A stretch of 64,000 bases of DNA from Qingrenia yutianensis (GTDB lineage: Bacteria > Bacillota > Clostridia > UMGS1810). The notes beneath the pieces were generated by a model. That model made no database searches, was not told the DNA's origin, and was given only the letters and a program-made list of their open reading frames with translations. Both the position numbers and the translations under genes were made by a program. Shown here piece after piece: positions 9,028 to 18,492 of this stretch. Position 1 is the stretch's first letter; each line of letters starts with the position of its first letter. The DNA lies in NCBI RefSeq assembly GCF_014385105.1, contig NZ_JACRTE010000009.1, positions 1-64,000 on the forward strand, read 5' to 3'.

Positions 9028-9140
9028 TGCAAAAAATTTTTGGAAAACGTAATATTTGCAACAAACTAGTTGATTTGGTTATATTATACATTATTTTTGA
9101 CTGATATAATAGCGGTATAATAAGAATTACGGAGGTAAAA

Positions 9141-10316
9141 ATGAGCAGAGAATACTTTGAAAACAGAATAAAAGAAGTAACCGAAAATCACAGAGCGGTT
9201 ACGGGACGGAAAAACAGAAAAAAATTCAGCATAAACGGCGTTTTTAACCGCTACGAATACCCTGCGCTTATGCGCGAGGACATTCCGCTCAACTGGAGAT
9301 TTGACTATTCATATGAGCGAAATCCTATGTTTCTCGAAAGAATAAGAGTAAACGCCATTCTCAACGCGGGCGGAATTTTCTTAAACGGAAAATATGTGCT
9401 TGTTGCAAGAGTTGAGGGCAACGACAGAAAATCGTATTTTGCGGTTGCCGAGAGTGACAACGGCATTGACGGCTTTAAATTCAGAGAAAAACCCATTAAA
9501 CTGCCCGAAACCGACGAAATGGACACAAACGTTTACGATATGCGTCTTACAAAGCACGAGGACGGCTGGATTTACGGACTTTTCTGCAGTGAAAGAAAAG
9601 ATTTCAGCGTGGACGATACATCTTCCGCGGTTGCAAAATGCGGTATAGTCCGCACAAAAGACCTCGACAGCTGGGAAAGACTTCCCGATTTGAAGTCGCC
9701 TACACAGCAGAGAAACGTTATGCTCCACCCCGAATTTATCGACGGAAAATATCTTCTTTATACCCGTCCGTCCGACGGATTTATCGACGTCGGCAGCGGC
9801 GGCGGTATCGGTGCCGCGCTGGTTGACAGTATGGAAAATGCCGAGATTAAAGATGAAAAAATCATAGACGCGAGAATTTATCACACCGTTAAAGAGGTTA
9901 AAAACGGCGCGGGCGCAACGCCTATCAAAACAAAAGACGGCTGGCTGCATATAGCACACGGCGTGCGTATGAACGCGGCAGGCTTGCGATACGTTCTCTA
10001 TTGCTTTATGACCGCGCTTGACGACCCCACAAAGGTTATTTACAGCCCCGGCGGATATTTTATCGCACCTAAAGGAAAAGAGCGCGAGGGCGACGTTTCG
10101 GGCTGTGTATTCTCAAACGGCGCGGTTGTTGACAACGACGGCAATATTTTTATTTACTATGCGTCCGCCGACACTCGTTTGCAGGTTGCGTCCACAACGG
10201 TTGACAAAATGGTTGACTACTGCAAAAACACTCCTGCCGACGGCTTTAATACGCACGAGAGCGTTAAGACGATTTGCCGTCTTATAGACGATAACAAAGA
10301 TTTTTACAACGAATAA
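9141..10316 (+). CDS. GH130 4-O-beta-D-mannosyl-D-glucose phosphorylase
   Basis: The enzyme cleaves mannosyl-glucose disaccharide with phosphate to mannose 1-phosphate and glucose in the cytoplasm, the last step of beta-mannan use. The 391-residue length and motifs fit GH130 subfamily 1: [52 protein letters not shown] with Asp133 at the place of the catalytic general acid of characterised mannosylglucose phosphorylases, [10 protein letters not shown], and [10 protein letters not shown]. No signal peptide is present, as expected. The start follows ACGGAGG by seven bases. It lies alone between two terminators (8982 and 10331), so it is monocistronic; a promoter is likely in 9055-9120, where several TATAAT-like boxes make the choice ambiguous. 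Confidence 0.92.
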   Translation: MSREYFENRIKEVTENHRAVTGRKNRKKFSINGVFNRYEYPALMREDIPLNWRFDYSYERNPMFLERIRVNAILNAGGIFLNGKYVLVARVEGNDRKSYFAVAESDNGIDGFKFREKPIKLPETDEMDTNVYDMRLTKHEDGWIYGLFCSERKDFSVDDTSSAVAKCGIVRTKDLDSWERLPDLKSPTQQRNVMLHPEFIDGKYLLYTRPSDGFIDVGSGGGIGAALVDSMENAEIKDEKIIDARIYHTVKEVKNGAGATPIKTKDGWLHIAHGVRMNAAGLRYVLYCFMTALDDPTKVIYSPGGYFIAPKGKEREGDVSGCVFSNGAVVDNDGNIFIYYASADTRLQVASTTVDKMVDYCKNTPADGFNTHESVKTICRLIDDNKDFYNE

Positions 10317-10330
10317 TTTTTAAAATACAT

Positions 10331-10374
10331 AAAAAAACGGTACGCGAGTTTCACCTTGCGTACCGTAATTTTTT
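10331..10374. terminator. Bidirectional terminator between GH130 and the M18 aminopeptidase
   Basis: A perfect 9-bp stem ACGGTACGC (10337-10345) / GCGTACCGT (10358-10366) has A-runs on its left and T-runs on its right, so it can end transcription of both convergent genes. Confidence 0.85.
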
Positions 10375-10379
10375 ATATT

Positions 10380-11735
10380 TTACTTGCTTTCCAAAAACGC
10401 TTTGTAGCCGAGATAACCCATATAAATATCAGCCTTTGAAGCAAGTTCAAACGGCGAATGCATAGACAAAATCGGCACACCGCAGTCGAGCGTTTCAATG
10501 TTCATATTTGCAATGTACTGCGCAACCGTTCCGCCGCCGCCCTGGTCAACCTTGCCAAGCTCGGCAATCTGCCATTTAACGTTGTTTGAATTGAAAATTC
10601 TTCTTATTTCGCCCACAAATTCAGCGTTCGCATCGGAGGTTCCGCTCTTTCCGCGCGCGCCCGTGTATTTGCAAATGCACAAACCGCCTCCCATATACGC
10701 GCTGTTTTGTTCTTCGCACACACTCTTGTAGTTGGGGTCGTAGCCTGCCGTAACGTCCGCAGAAAGGCATTTTGACGCGCTGAAGCAGTCTTTCAAATAA
10801 AGCTCGTTGTAACCGCCCTTAACCGAATTTATAAGATGAGCGACGAACGTTTCCAAAAATCTTGATTTTGTTCCCGTCGAGCCCATACTTCCGATTTCCT
10901 CTTTGTCCGCAAGGTAGCAAACGCAGGTTTTTTCGGGATTTTCAATGTTCAAAATCGCCTCAAAAGATGTGTATGCGCACACTCTGTCGTCCTGACCGTA
11001 GCTTCCTACAAAAGAGGAGTCAAGACCTACGCTTTTTGCCTTGAACGACGGCACAAACACAAGCTCGGAGCTTATGAAATCTTCTTCGTCAATACCGTAT
11101 TTATCTTTTAAAAGCGCAAGAATTGCACCTTTCACCTTGTCTTTTTCGTCGCCGTTCGGGAGCGAGCCGAGAACCGCGTTCAAATCTTCGCCCGACATAA
11201 ACTGTCCCATTTTCTTGGACATCTGGTCAGCCGCAAGGTGGGGGAGAAGGTCGGTGATTGTGAATACGGGGTCGTCATCGTCCTCGCCGATGTTAACCTC
11301 AACAATTTCGCCGTTTTCTTTTACAACCGTGCCGATAAGCGAGAGCGGAATGGTTGTCCACTGGTATTTTTTAATACCGCCGTAGTAGTGGGTTTTTGCC
11401 ATTGCAATGCCCAAATCCTCATAAACGGGGTTGGGTTTTAAATCGAGCCTGGGCGAGTCGATATGCGCCGCCACAAGGTTAATTCCGTTTAAAATATCGT
11501 CTTTTCCGATAATCGCAAAAACAATGCTTTTTCCGCGGTTTACGGCATAAACCTTGTCACCGGGTTTTAACGTTTTTGCGTTGTCAAGCTCGGTAAAACC
11601 TTTTTTCTCCGCAAGATAAAGGCTGTAATCGGTGCAGAGCCTTTCAGTTTTCGATTTATTTAAAAAAGTAATGTAGTCCGACGCGAAATCATATGCTTTT
11701 TTGCGGTCGATTGTGTTCCATACAGTTTTTTCCAT
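10380..11735 (-). CDS. M18-family aminopeptidase (aspartyl-aminopeptidase type)
   Basis: This is a cytoplasmic metallo-aminopeptidase of 451 residues that removes N-terminal, often acidic, residues from peptides. Family motifs are LVAAHIDSPRLDLKP with the first metal-binding His and Asp, CYLADKEEIGSMGSTGTKS with the catalytic and bridging Glu pair, and the C-terminal ILSMHSPFELASKAD with the last metal His. The start at 11735 is chosen over a frame opening at 11945: MEKTVWNTIDRKKAYDFASDY is the conserved beginning, GAAAGGA precedes it, and a promoter (11759-11787) lies between the two candidates, which rules out the longer form. The gene is monocistronic. Confidence 0.93.
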   Translation of the reverse strand: MEKTVWNTIDRKKAYDFASDYITFLNKSKTERLCTDYSLYLAEKKGFTELDNAKTLKPGDKVYAVNRGKSIVFAIIGKDDILNGINLVAAHIDSPRLDLKPNPVYEDLGIAMAKTHYYGGIKKYQWTTIPLSLIGTVVKENGEIVEVNIGEDDDDPVFTITDLLPHLAADQMSKKMGQFMSGEDLNAVLGSLPNGDEKDKVKGAILALLKDKYGIDEEDFISSELVFVPSFKAKSVGLDSSFVGSYGQDDRVCAYTSFEAILNIENPEKTCVCYLADKEEIGSMGSTGTKSRFLETFVAHLINSVKGGYNELYLKDCFSASKCLSADVTAGYDPNYKSVCEEQNSAYMGGGLCICKYTGARGKSGTSDANAEFVGEIRRIFNSNNVKWQIAELGKVDQGGGGTVAQYIANMNIETLDCGVPILSMHSPFELASKADIYMGYLGYKAFLESK

Positions 11736-11758
11736 AGTTATCAGTCCTTTCTTACTAT

Positions 11759-11787
11759 ATTGTAATACAAAATGAAAAATTTTACAA
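11759..11787 (-). promoter_or_regulatory. Sigma-A promoter of the M18 aminopeptidase
   Basis: On the minus strand TTGTAA (11787-11782) and TACAAT (11764-11759) are 17 bases apart, 23 bases upstream of the chosen start codon. Confidence 0.55.
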
Positions 11788-11810
11788 CATTTTTTATAAA
11801 AAATTTGTAA

Positions 11811-11839
11811 TTGACAATTTATCGCATAAAATGTATAAT
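11811..11839 (+). promoter_or_regulatory. Consensus sigma-A promoter of the DUF975 gene
   Basis: Perfect TTGACA (11811-11816) and TATAAT (11834-11839) are separated by 17 bases. This is the best promoter in the window, so the gene should be strongly expressed unless repressed. Confidence 0.85.
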
Positions 11840-11871
11840 GAAAAAAAGAATTTAAAAAGGTGGTTTGGTGT

Positions 11872-12510
11872 ATGGAAAGATTTACATTAAAAAGCAATGC
11901 AAGGTCACAGCTGCGCGGAAACATAGGTGTGCTGTTTGTGTGCACGCTTATTATGGGACTTATAACCGCAGTATGCGTTGCGTTATCGTACGGTATTGCA
12001 TCGCTTCTTGTTGTACCGCCGTTTGAGCTTGGTATGACGATGATTTATCTCGGCTTGACCGAGGGCAGAGAGGCAAAGGTTGAAAAAGTGTTCGGCGGAT
12101 TTAAGGTTAATTTCGTTAAATCCATTCTGCTTTATTTGCTGATGGGCATATTTATAGCTTTGTGGTCGCTTTTGCTGGTAATTCCGGGAATTATAAAAGG
12201 TTATTCATATTCAATGGCGCCGTACATACTTGCGGAAAATCCCGAAATGTCACCGCTTGACGCGATAACACAGAGTAAAAGAATGATGCACGGTCATAAA
12301 TTTGACTTGTTTGTGCTTTATCTTTCGTTTATACCGTGGTTATTTTTGGTTTATATAACGCTCGGCATTGCAGGAATTTATGTTGGTCCTTATATGAACC
12401 TTACAGTTGCTAATTTCTATAAAAGTTTGTCGGGCGGTTATACAAATATGTATCAGGGCACGGCAACCGAAACCGCGTCTTCCGACAGCGGTGCGTTTTA
12501 CGAAGAGTAA
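11872..12510 (+). CDS. DUF975-family integral membrane protein
   Basis: A 212-residue membrane protein with about four to five helices. The N-terminus (ERFTLKSNARSQLRGNIG) is the hallmark of DUF975 proteins, followed by hydrophobic segments at about 25-55, 95-125 (LLYLLMGIFIALWSLLLVIPG) and 150-185, and the conserved PGIIKGYSYSMAPYILAENP. The function of the family is not known; members occur widely in Bacillota. The start at 11872 is preferred because AAAAAGGTGGT precedes it and the motif begins there; an upstream in-frame GTG at 11860 adds only four residues. A consensus promoter precedes it and a terminator follows, so it stands alone. Confidence 0.85.
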   Translation: MERFTLKSNARSQLRGNIGVLFVCTLIMGLITAVCVALSYGIASLLVVPPFELGMTMIYLGLTEGREAKVEKVFGGFKVNFVKSILLYLLMGIFIALWSLLLVIPGIIKGYSYSMAPYILAENPEMSPLDAITQSKRMMHGHKFDLFVLYLSFIPWLFLVYITLGIAGIYVGPYMNLTVANFYKSLSGGYTNMYQGTATETASSDSGAFYEE

Positions 12511-12515
12511 GATTA

Positions 12516-12556
12516 AAAAAATAAAAGGCTTGCACACAGCAGGCCTTTTATTTTTT
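12516..12556. terminator. Bidirectional terminator between DUF975 gene and dut
   Basis: A 17-bp stem (12516-12532 with 12540-12556, one G-T pair, 7-base loop) is A-rich on the left and T-rich on the right and separates two convergent genes. Confidence 0.85.
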
Positions 12557-12566
12557 GCTTAAATTA

Positions 12567-13007
12567 TTATTTTCTTCCCGTCGAGCCGAAACCGCCCTCA
12601 CCGCGGACTGTTTCGGAAAGCGCGTCGGATTCGATAAATTTCGCCGTGATATACGGTATAATAACAAGCTGTGCAATTCTTTCGCCTTTTGCGACAACCT
12701 GCGTTTCGCCCGACTGATTATAGAGCGAAACCATAATTTCACCGCGGTAGTCCGAGTCGATAACGCCGACTTTGTTCGCCGGTGCAAGACCTCTTTTTGT
12801 TGCAAGACCGCTTCTTGCAAACACAAATCCTCCGAAACCCTCGGGAATTTCCATTGCAAGCGCGGTGTGCACCATAACGGTTTTTCCCGCGCCGATTTCA
12901 CATTCCTCCGACGCATAAAGGTCTGCGCCCGCGCTGTACTGCGTGCCGTAGGTCGGAACAACTGCGTTTTCGTTCAGTTTAATAAATTTAACTTTTGTCT
13001 TTTCCAT
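12567..13007 (-). CDS. dut: Deoxyuridine 5'-triphosphate nucleotidohydrolase (dUTPase)
   Basis: Trimeric dUTPase hydrolyses dUTP to dUMP and pyrophosphate, keeping uracil out of DNA and feeding thymidylate synthesis. All five family motifs are visible in its 146 residues: I AGADLYA, II ARSGLA, III GVIDSDYRGEI with the substrate Asp and Tyr, IV ERIAQLVI, V RGEGGFGSTG with the C-terminal Phe that closes over uracil. Two in-frame ATGs compete; the inner one (13007) is chosen because GGAGG at 13017-13013 sits seven bases ahead of it, and the outer ATG at 13019 overlaps this binding site. It follows the ABC exporter genes closely in the same direction. Confidence 0.96.
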   Translation of the reverse strand: MEKTKVKFIKLNENAVVPTYGTQYSAGADLYASEECEIGAGKTVMVHTALAMEIPEGFGGFVFARSGLATKRGLAPANKVGVIDSDYRGEIMVSLYNQSGETQVVAKGERIAQLVIIPYITAKFIESDALSETVRGEGGFGSTGRK

Positions 13008-13030
13008 TTTGTCCTCCATAGTGCAAAAAT

Positions 13031-14899
13031 TTACGATAATTCAAACGCGCCGGTATAAAGGCTGTAATATTTGCCTTTTTGTGCTATAAGCTCCTCGTGG
13101 TTTCCGCGTTCTATAACAGAGCCGTTTTCAAGCACCATAATTGCGTCGGAATTTCTGACCGTTGAAAGCCTGTGCGCAATTACAAACACCGTTCTGCCGT
13201 GCATAAGCGAGTCCATACCTTTTTCGATAAGGCTTTCGGTTCGTGTATCAATCGAGCTTGTCGCCTCGTCGAGCACAAGCACAGGCGGATTTGCCACCGC
13301 GGCGCGCGCGATTGACAAAAGCTGACGCTGTCCCTGGCTGAGGTTCGCGCCGTCCGACGAAAGGTGAGTGTCATAACCTTTCGGAAGGTGCATTATAAAC
13401 GAATGAGCGTTTGCAAGCTTTGCCGCGTTTACAACATCCTCATCGGACGCGTAAAGATTGCCGTAGCGAATGTTTTCTTTAACCGTGCCCGTAAAAAGGT
13501 GGGTGTCCTGAAGAACAAACGCGAGCGAACGGCGCAAATCGGCTTTTTTTATTTTGTTGATGTTAATTCCGTCGTAGGTGATTTTGCCGTCGGGAACGTC
13601 GTAAAACCTGTTTATAAGGTTCGTAATTGTGGTTTTTCCCGCGCCCGTCGAGCCGACAAATGCGATTTTCTGTCCCGGTTTTGCATAAAGCGAAACATCG
13701 TTAAGGACGGTTTTGTTTTCCTCGTAGCCGAAAGTAACGTTGTGAAATCTTACGTCGCCTTTAAGCCTGATATACGAAAATCCGCCCGTTTTTTCGGGGA
13801 TTTTCCACGCCCACATTCCTGTATATTTATCCGACTCAACAATTCTTCCGTCTTTCTTTTCAGCCTTAACGAGAGTAACGTTTCCGTTGTCATCCTCGCT
13901 TTTTTCGTCCAGTACCTCAAAAATTCTCTCTGCGCCGGCAAGTGCGGAAAGAACCGAGTTAAACTGCTGTGACATCTGCGTGATAGGCTGTGAGAACGAA
14001 CGCGTAAACTGCAAAAACGACGCGATTGTTCCGATATCGCCGATAACGCCTTTTATCACCAGAAACGCGCCTGCTGCGGCGGTGATTGCATAGTGCATAT
14101 ACGAAAGATTTCCCATAATCGGCATAAGAATGTTTGCACAGGTATTTGCGCTTGTGGCGGCATTGCAAAGGCTTTCGTTTATAACGTCAAAATCGTCTTT
14201 TACCTTGCTTTCGCGGCAGAAAACCTTTACAACCTTCTGACCTTCAATCATTTCTTCGATATATCCGTTAACCTTGCCGATTTCGCGTTGCTGTTCTTTA
14301 AAATAAACCGAGCTTTTTGCGCCGATTTTCTTGATTACTGCAAGTATCAAAAACAGCATTGCGATAACGAGAAGAGTTAAAATCGGGCTTAAAACAAGCA
14401 TTGCCGTAAATACGCCGATTACCGAAATTACCGACGTAAAAAGCTGGGGAATACTTTGACTTAACATTTCGCGCATAGTGTCGGTATCGCTTGTAAAACG
14501 GCTCATAAGCTCGCCGTGCGTATGCGTGTCGAAATATTTTATCGGCAGTGACTGCATATGCGTGAAAAGCTGAACTCTTATTTTTTCGAGCGTGCCCGAC
14601 GAAATGGTGAGCATCAGCCTGTTATACATAAACGTTCCGATAATTCCGAGAGCGTAAAATGTGCCCATCAGAATAAGTGTTCTTACAAGTTTCGGAATAT
14701 CTGCCGAACTTGTTAAGTTGTTTATAACCGGTTTTAAAAGATAAGTACCTGCAATTGAAGCAACGGAGCTGAATATTATTCCGATTACAACAAATACAAG
14801 GTGGATTTTGTAGTCTAAAAGATAAGTTAAAATTCTTTTTATCGTCTTGCCCGCGTCCTTGGGTTTTCGCACGGGTTTTGTATTTCTTGACGGCGGCAT
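13031..14899 (-). CDS. ABC exporter half-transporter, consensus ATPase subunit
   Basis: This is a type IV ABC exporter half of 622 residues. A transmembrane domain with six helices (about 30-330) is followed by a nucleotide-binding domain (about 380-615): Walker A GSTGAGKTT, Q-loop in FVLQDTHLFTG, signature LSQGQRQLLSIARA, Walker B VLVLDEATSSID with catalytic Glu, H-loop in IAHRLSTVR. An insert of about 40 residues precedes the nucleotide-binding domain (around EVLDEKSEDDNGN to TGMWAWKIPEKTGG), seen in one arm of many clostridial pairs. It pairs with the gene 12 bases upstream, whose ATPase has a degenerate Walker B; together they form a heterodimeric multidrug- or lipid-type exporter like BmrCD or TM287/288. 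The substrate is unknown. Confidence 0.93.
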   Translation of the reverse strand: MPPSRNTKPVRKPKDAGKTIKRILTYLLDYKIHLVFVVIGIIFSSVASIAGTYLLKPVINNLTSSADIPKLVRTLILMGTFYALGIIGTFMYNRLMLTISSGTLEKIRVQLFTHMQSLPIKYFDTHTHGELMSRFTSDTDTMREMLSQSIPQLFTSVISVIGVFTAMLVLSPILTLLVIAMLFLILAVIKKIGAKSSVYFKEQQREIGKVNGYIEEMIEGQKVVKVFCRESKVKDDFDVINESLCNAATSANTCANILMPIMGNLSYMHYAITAAAGAFLVIKGVIGDIGTIASFLQFTRSFSQPITQMSQQFNSVLSALAGAERIFEVLDEKSEDDNGNVTLVKAEKKDGRIVESDKYTGMWAWKIPEKTGGFSYIRLKGDVRFHNVTFGYEENKTVLNDVSLYAKPGQKIAFVGSTGAGKTTITNLINRFYDVPDGKITYDGININKIKKADLRRSLAFVLQDTHLFTGTVKENIRYGNLYASDEDVVNAAKLANAHSFIMHLPKGYDTHLSSDGANLSQGQRQLLSIARAAVANPPVLVLDEATSSIDTRTESLIEKGMDSLMHGRTVFVIAHRLSTVRNSDAIMVLENGSVIERGNHEELIAQKGKYYSLYTGAFELS

Positions 14900-14911
14900 A
14901 TTATCACTCCT

Positions 14912-16627
14912 TTACTTTCTGTTTTGAAGTTCGTACAGTTCTTTGTAAATTCCGTCCTGTGCAATAAGCTCCTCGTGCGAACCCTGCTCGGCAATTTTGC
15001 CGTCGTCCAGTACGATAATTTTGTCTGCCTCGCACACCGACGTAATTCTTTGCGCGATTATTATAACGGTGGTGTCCTTCTGCTTTTTGAAAGCTTCTCT
15101 GATTTTCGCGTCGGTCGCAGTGTCCACCGCGCTTGTGGAGTCGTCCAGAATGAGGATTTTAGGTTTTTTCAAAAGTGCGCGCGCAATGCAAAGACGCTGT
15201 TTCTGACCGCCCGAAACGTTAACACCGCCCTGACCCAAATCGGTATCGTAGCCGTCGGGAAAAGATTTTACAAAATCATCTGCCGCGGCATCCTTACAGA
15301 CCGCCTCAACCTCGCTGTAGGACGCGTTCAGGTCGCCCCATTTGATGTTGTCAGAAATACTTCCCGAAAAAAGTGTATTTTTCTGCAATACCATTGCAAC
15401 CGCACTGCGCAGATTTTTGATTTTGTATTTTCTTACGTCCTCACCGCCAACCAAAACCTCGCCGCCGTTTACGTCGTAGAGGCGCGGAATAAGGCTGACG
15501 AGCGTGGTTTTTGCACTTCCCGTACCGCCGATAATTCCCACGGTTTCGCCGGGATTTATTTTAAGGCTGATGTTTTCAATGTTGTAATTTTCGCTGTCCT
15601 TGCCGTATTTGAACGACACGTTTTTAAATTCAACCGAGCCTTCTTTTACGGTGAGATTTTCGTCGTTTTCATCATCTGTAATGTCGATTTTCTCGCCGAG
15701 AACCTCAACAATACGCGAGATTGACGCTCGCGACATAACAAGTCCGACGAATGCGAACGAAATCATCATAAGCGACATAAGAATTTGCGTAACATAGCTT
15801 ATAAAGCTCATCAGCTGACCGGCTTCCATAGTTTTGGAAATAATCATATTTCCGCCGAACCACGAAATGGAAATCATACAGGAATACATTATAAACTGCA
15901 TAAAAGGCGCGTTCATAATGATAAGTTTTTCCGCGCCGACCTGCGCGTTTTTAAGACTTCTTGCGCTGTCCGCAAACTTTTTGTTCTCGTAGTCCTCTCG
16001 TACATATGTTTTTACAACGCGGATAGAGGTTAAATCCTCCTGAACCGACGAGTTCATAAAGTCGTAGCGTTTGAGCATTTCTTTAAAACGCGGAAACGCG
16101 CGCGTGCTGATGAAGATAAGAGCAACGGCAAGAATAGGAATTGCAATAAAGAAAATCATTGCAAGACGCGAATTTATGCGCACTGCCATAAAAGTTGCGC
16201 CCACCAGCATAACGGGGGAGCGGACAAGCATTCTCGTAATCATCATAAACGCGTTCTGAAGGTTTGTTATATCGGTTGTAAGACGTGTGATAAGCGACGG
16301 TGTGGAATATTTGTCGATATTTGAAAACGAAAATTCCTGAAGCTTATAAAACAATGTCTTTCGCACGTTTTTGCCGAAGCCCATACTTGCAACTGCGGCA
16401 AAACGTCCCGACATCGCACCGAAAAAGAGTGCCAAAAGCGACATCAAAATCATCAGTCCGCCTATTTTTGACACATATGCCATATCGCTGTTTTTTATGC
16501 CGACGTCAATGATTTTAGACATAAGAAAAGGAATGTATATTTCGAGAACAACCTCAAAAATAACAAATAGCGGTGTTAAAAACGCCGCGGTTTTATATTC
16601 GCCAACAAGGCGCATAAGCTTTTTCAT
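14912..16627 (-). CDS. ABC exporter half-transporter, degenerate ATPase subunit
   Basis: The first half of the heterodimeric exporter, 571 residues: six membrane helices (about 15-300) and a nucleotide-binding domain (about 335-570). Walker A reads GGTGSAKTT. Walker B reads ILILDDSTSAVD, with Asp where the catalytic Glu should be. That substitution is known from the non-hydrolysing site of heterodimeric exporters such as TM287/288, where one ATP stays bound. The signature VSGGQKQRLCIARA serves the partner's competent site. The start codon overlaps the stop of the upstream deacylase by four bases (ATGA), implying coupled translation. Confidence 0.93.
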   Translation of the reverse strand: MKKLMRLVGEYKTAAFLTPLFVIFEVVLEIYIPFLMSKIIDVGIKNSDMAYVSKIGGLMILMSLLALFFGAMSGRFAAVASMGFGKNVRKTLFYKLQEFSFSNIDKYSTPSLITRLTTDITNLQNAFMMITRMLVRSPVMLVGATFMAVRINSRLAMIFFIAIPILAVALIFISTRAFPRFKEMLKRYDFMNSSVQEDLTSIRVVKTYVREDYENKKFADSARSLKNAQVGAEKLIIMNAPFMQFIMYSCMISISWFGGNMIISKTMEAGQLMSFISYVTQILMSLMMISFAFVGLVMSRASISRIVEVLGEKIDITDDENDENLTVKEGSVEFKNVSFKYGKDSENYNIENISLKINPGETVGIIGGTGSAKTTLVSLIPRLYDVNGGEVLVGGEDVRKYKIKNLRSAVAMVLQKNTLFSGSISDNIKWGDLNASYSEVEAVCKDAAADDFVKSFPDGYDTDLGQGGVNVSGGQKQRLCIARALLKKPKILILDDSTSAVDTATDAKIREAFKKQKDTTVIIIAQRITSVCEADKIIVLDDGKIAEQGSHEELIAQDGIYKELYELQNRK

Positions 16628-17106
16628 TCACATTCCTCCATAGTGAGAGAGTTAATTTTTGCGTTGGTGAATTTTGTTATATCGCTGGTGTTAAGAAGAA
16701 GCTGACAGCCTCTTACGCCTGCCGAAACGGTGATTTTTTCAAAGTTTTTGCACGTTTCATCAAAATACGTGTCAAATTTTTTCTTCATTCCGACGGGCGA
16801 ACAACCGCCTCTGATATAACCGGTAAGACCAAGCAGGTCTTTAACGTGCACCATTTCGATTTTCTTGTTTCCGCTTATTTTCGCCGCTTTTTTGAGGTCA
16901 ACCTCTTTTGCAACGGGTATGCAAAACACAAGATAACCCGTTTTGTCGCCTTTTGCGACGAGGGTTTTGAAAACCATTTTGTCGTCGAGGTTTGCTTTTT
17001 TTGCGATTGTCACGCCCGACAAATCGTTTTCGTCAACCTCGTATTCAATGGTGTCATATTTGATTTTTGCCTTATCGAGAAGGCGCATTGCGTTTGTTTT
17101 TACCAT
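16624..17106 (-). CDS. ybaK: YbaK/EbsC-family aminoacyl-tRNA deacylase (Cys-tRNA(Pro) deacylase)
   Basis: The YbaK family hydrolyses Cys-tRNA(Pro) formed by mischarging of prolyl-tRNA synthetase. The product is 160 residues, the normal length. Motifs are KTLVAKGDKTGYLVFCIPV with the catalytic Lys region, HVKDLLGLTGYIRGGCSPVG with the conserved GGxSPxG loop, and a C-terminal SAGVRGCQLLL. The start at 17106 (ATG) has GGAG eight bases ahead; the GTG three codons earlier overlaps that binding site and is rejected. It overlaps the exporter gene by four bases, an unusual partnership that looks like shared transcription more than shared function. Confidence 0.9.
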   Translation of the reverse strand: MVKTNAMRLLDKAKIKYDTIEYEVDENDLSGVTIAKKANLDDKMVFKTLVAKGDKTGYLVFCIPVAKEVDLKKAAKISGNKKIEMVHVKDLLGLTGYIRGGCSPVGMKKKFDTYFDETCKNFEKITVSAGVRGCQLLLNTSDITKFTNAKINSLTMEECE

Positions 17107-17199
17107 GTTTTTCACTCCAAATTTGCATTGTTTACATTATATTCCTGTTTTGTGATAGGTGCGTGAAATATTTTTGAAAATATTTTATAAACAATTTCA

Positions 17200-17224
17200 G
17201 GCATAGAAAAATTTTTCCTATGCC
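17200..17224 (-). terminator. Possible terminator of the hrcA operon, downstream of dnaJ
   Basis: GGCATAG (17200-17206) and CTATGCC (17218-17224) form a 7-bp stem extendable through an A5/T5 loop. No clear T-run follows on the minus strand, so the call is weak. Confidence 0.4.
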
Positions 17225-17239
17225 CAAAAGTTAAAATAT

Positions 17240-18376
17240 TTATTTTTTGAAATTCTCTTTTACCTTGTCAAAAAAGGTTTTCTGCTGTTTGTGATTTGTG
17301 TCGTTTGTAAGCTCGCCGAATTTTTTGAGCGCCGTTTTCTGTTCCGAATTAAGACGCTGGGGAACTTCGACAACGATTTCAATAACCTGGTTTCCCTTTA
17401 TGCCCGTGCGCACGTTGGGTATTCCTGCGCCTTTAATGGTAAAGCGCGTGCCGTTTTGCGTACCCTCGGGAATTGTCTGTTTAACCTTGCCGTTTAGGGT
17501 GGGGACGTCGATTTCCGCACCGAGCGCCGCCTGAACGAACGTTATCGGAATTTTGCAGAACACCTCCGTGCCGTTTCGCATAAACAAATCGTGGCGTTTT
17601 ACAACGACCGTTACAAGCAAATCGCCTTTCGGACCGCCGTTAAAACCGTGATTTCCCAATCCGCGGAACGATACCGTTTCGTTTGTGTCAATTCCCGCCG
17701 GGATGTTGACCTCAACCGTGCAGGCGCGTTTAACCTTGCCTTTTCCGCGGCATTTCTGGCACGGATTTTCAACAACCGTTCCCGTACCTCCGCAGGTATT
17801 ACACGTCGCGGTGTTAACCATCTGACCGAGCATCGTGTTGGTGACGCGTCTTATTTCGCCCGTACCGTGGCAGGTGGGGCACTGCTTGCGTTTTTTGTCT
17901 TTTGAACCCGTGCCGGCGCACACGTCGCAGTCCTCAACACGGTAGATTTTGATTTTTTTCTTTACGCCGAAAGCCGCCTCTTCAAACGTGAGCATAATTC
18001 TTTCTTCAATGTCCGAACCGCGTCTCGGCGCATTAGGATTGCGTCTGCGCGAGCCTCCGCCGAAGAACGAACTGAAAATATCGCCGAAATCTCCGAAATC
18101 GGAAAAACCGCCGAAACCGCCCGCACCGCCGTATCCGCCTTGCGTCTGGTCGAACGCCGCGTGACCGAACTGGTCGTATTTCTGCCTTTTTTCCTTATCT
18201 CCCAAAACCTCGTATGCCTCGTTCGCTTCTTTAAATTTTGCCTCTGCCTCGGCATTTCCGGGGTTCAGGTCGGGGTGGTATTTCTTGGCAACTTTTCTGT
18301 ATGCTTTTTTTATTTCATCGTCGCTCGCGCCTTTTGATACACCGAGCACTTCGTAATAATCTCGTTTTTCCGCCAT
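17240..18376 (-). CDS. dnaJ: Chaperone protein DnaJ
   Basis: DnaJ (Hsp40) delivers unfolded proteins to DnaK and stimulates its ATPase. The product is 378 residues. Domains in order: J domain (1-70) with the HPD tripeptide in [11 protein letters not shown]; Gly/Phe-rich linker (about 75-120); four zinc-centre repeats [24 protein letters not shown] and CQKCRGKG (about 150-215); two beta-sandwich substrate domains to about 350. It closes the hrcA-grpE-dnaK-dnaJ set on the minus strand. Unlike the tight spacing elsewhere in the operon, 398 bases separate it from dnaK, filled by a MITE-like element and hairpins, so its expression relative to dnaK may differ from the usual. The ribosome binding site is weak and distant (AAGGAAAGG). 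Confidence 0.97.
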   Translation of the reverse strand: MAEKRDYYEVLGVSKGASDDEIKKAYRKVAKKYHPDLNPGNAEAEAKFKEANEAYEVLGDKEKRQKYDQFGHAAFDQTQGGYGGAGGFGGFSDFGDFGDIFSSFFGGGSRRRNPNAPRRGSDIEERIMLTFEEAAFGVKKKIKIYRVEDCDVCAGTGSKDKKRKQCPTCHGTGEIRRVTNTMLGQMVNTATCNTCGGTGTVVENPCQKCRGKGKVKRACTVEVNIPAGIDTNETVSFRGLGNHGFNGGPKGDLLVTVVVKRHDLFMRNGTEVFCKIPITFVQAALGAEIDVPTLNGKVKQTIPEGTQNGTRFTIKGAGIPNVRTGIKGNQVIEIVVEVPQRLNSEQKTALKKFGELTNDTNHKQQKTFFDKVKENFKK

Positions 18377-18419
18377 ATAGAATTCAATGCCTTTCCTTGT
18401 TTTATGTAATATGCAAAAG

Positions 18420-18450
18420 CAGAAAACCGTATGTTACATACGGCTTTCTG
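18420..18450. other. Hairpin in the dnaJ leader
   Basis: CAGAAA and TTTCTG enclose a one-base mismatch and the near-perfect palindrome CCGTATGT-T-ACATACGG. It lies 43 bases upstream of the dnaJ start, in the 5' flank of the MITE-like element. It could slow transcription or protect a processed dnaJ message; no T-run follows in either direction. Confidence 0.5.
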
Positions 18451-18492
18451 TAAAATGCACTCAGGCATAAGAGATTCAAACCCCGTATGCCT

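Noticed and set aside
9055..9120. Single defined promoter for the GH130 gene at 9141
   Set aside because: Several TATAAT-like boxes and possible -35 boxes overlap, with spacings of 13 to 18 bases; no single choice is supported.
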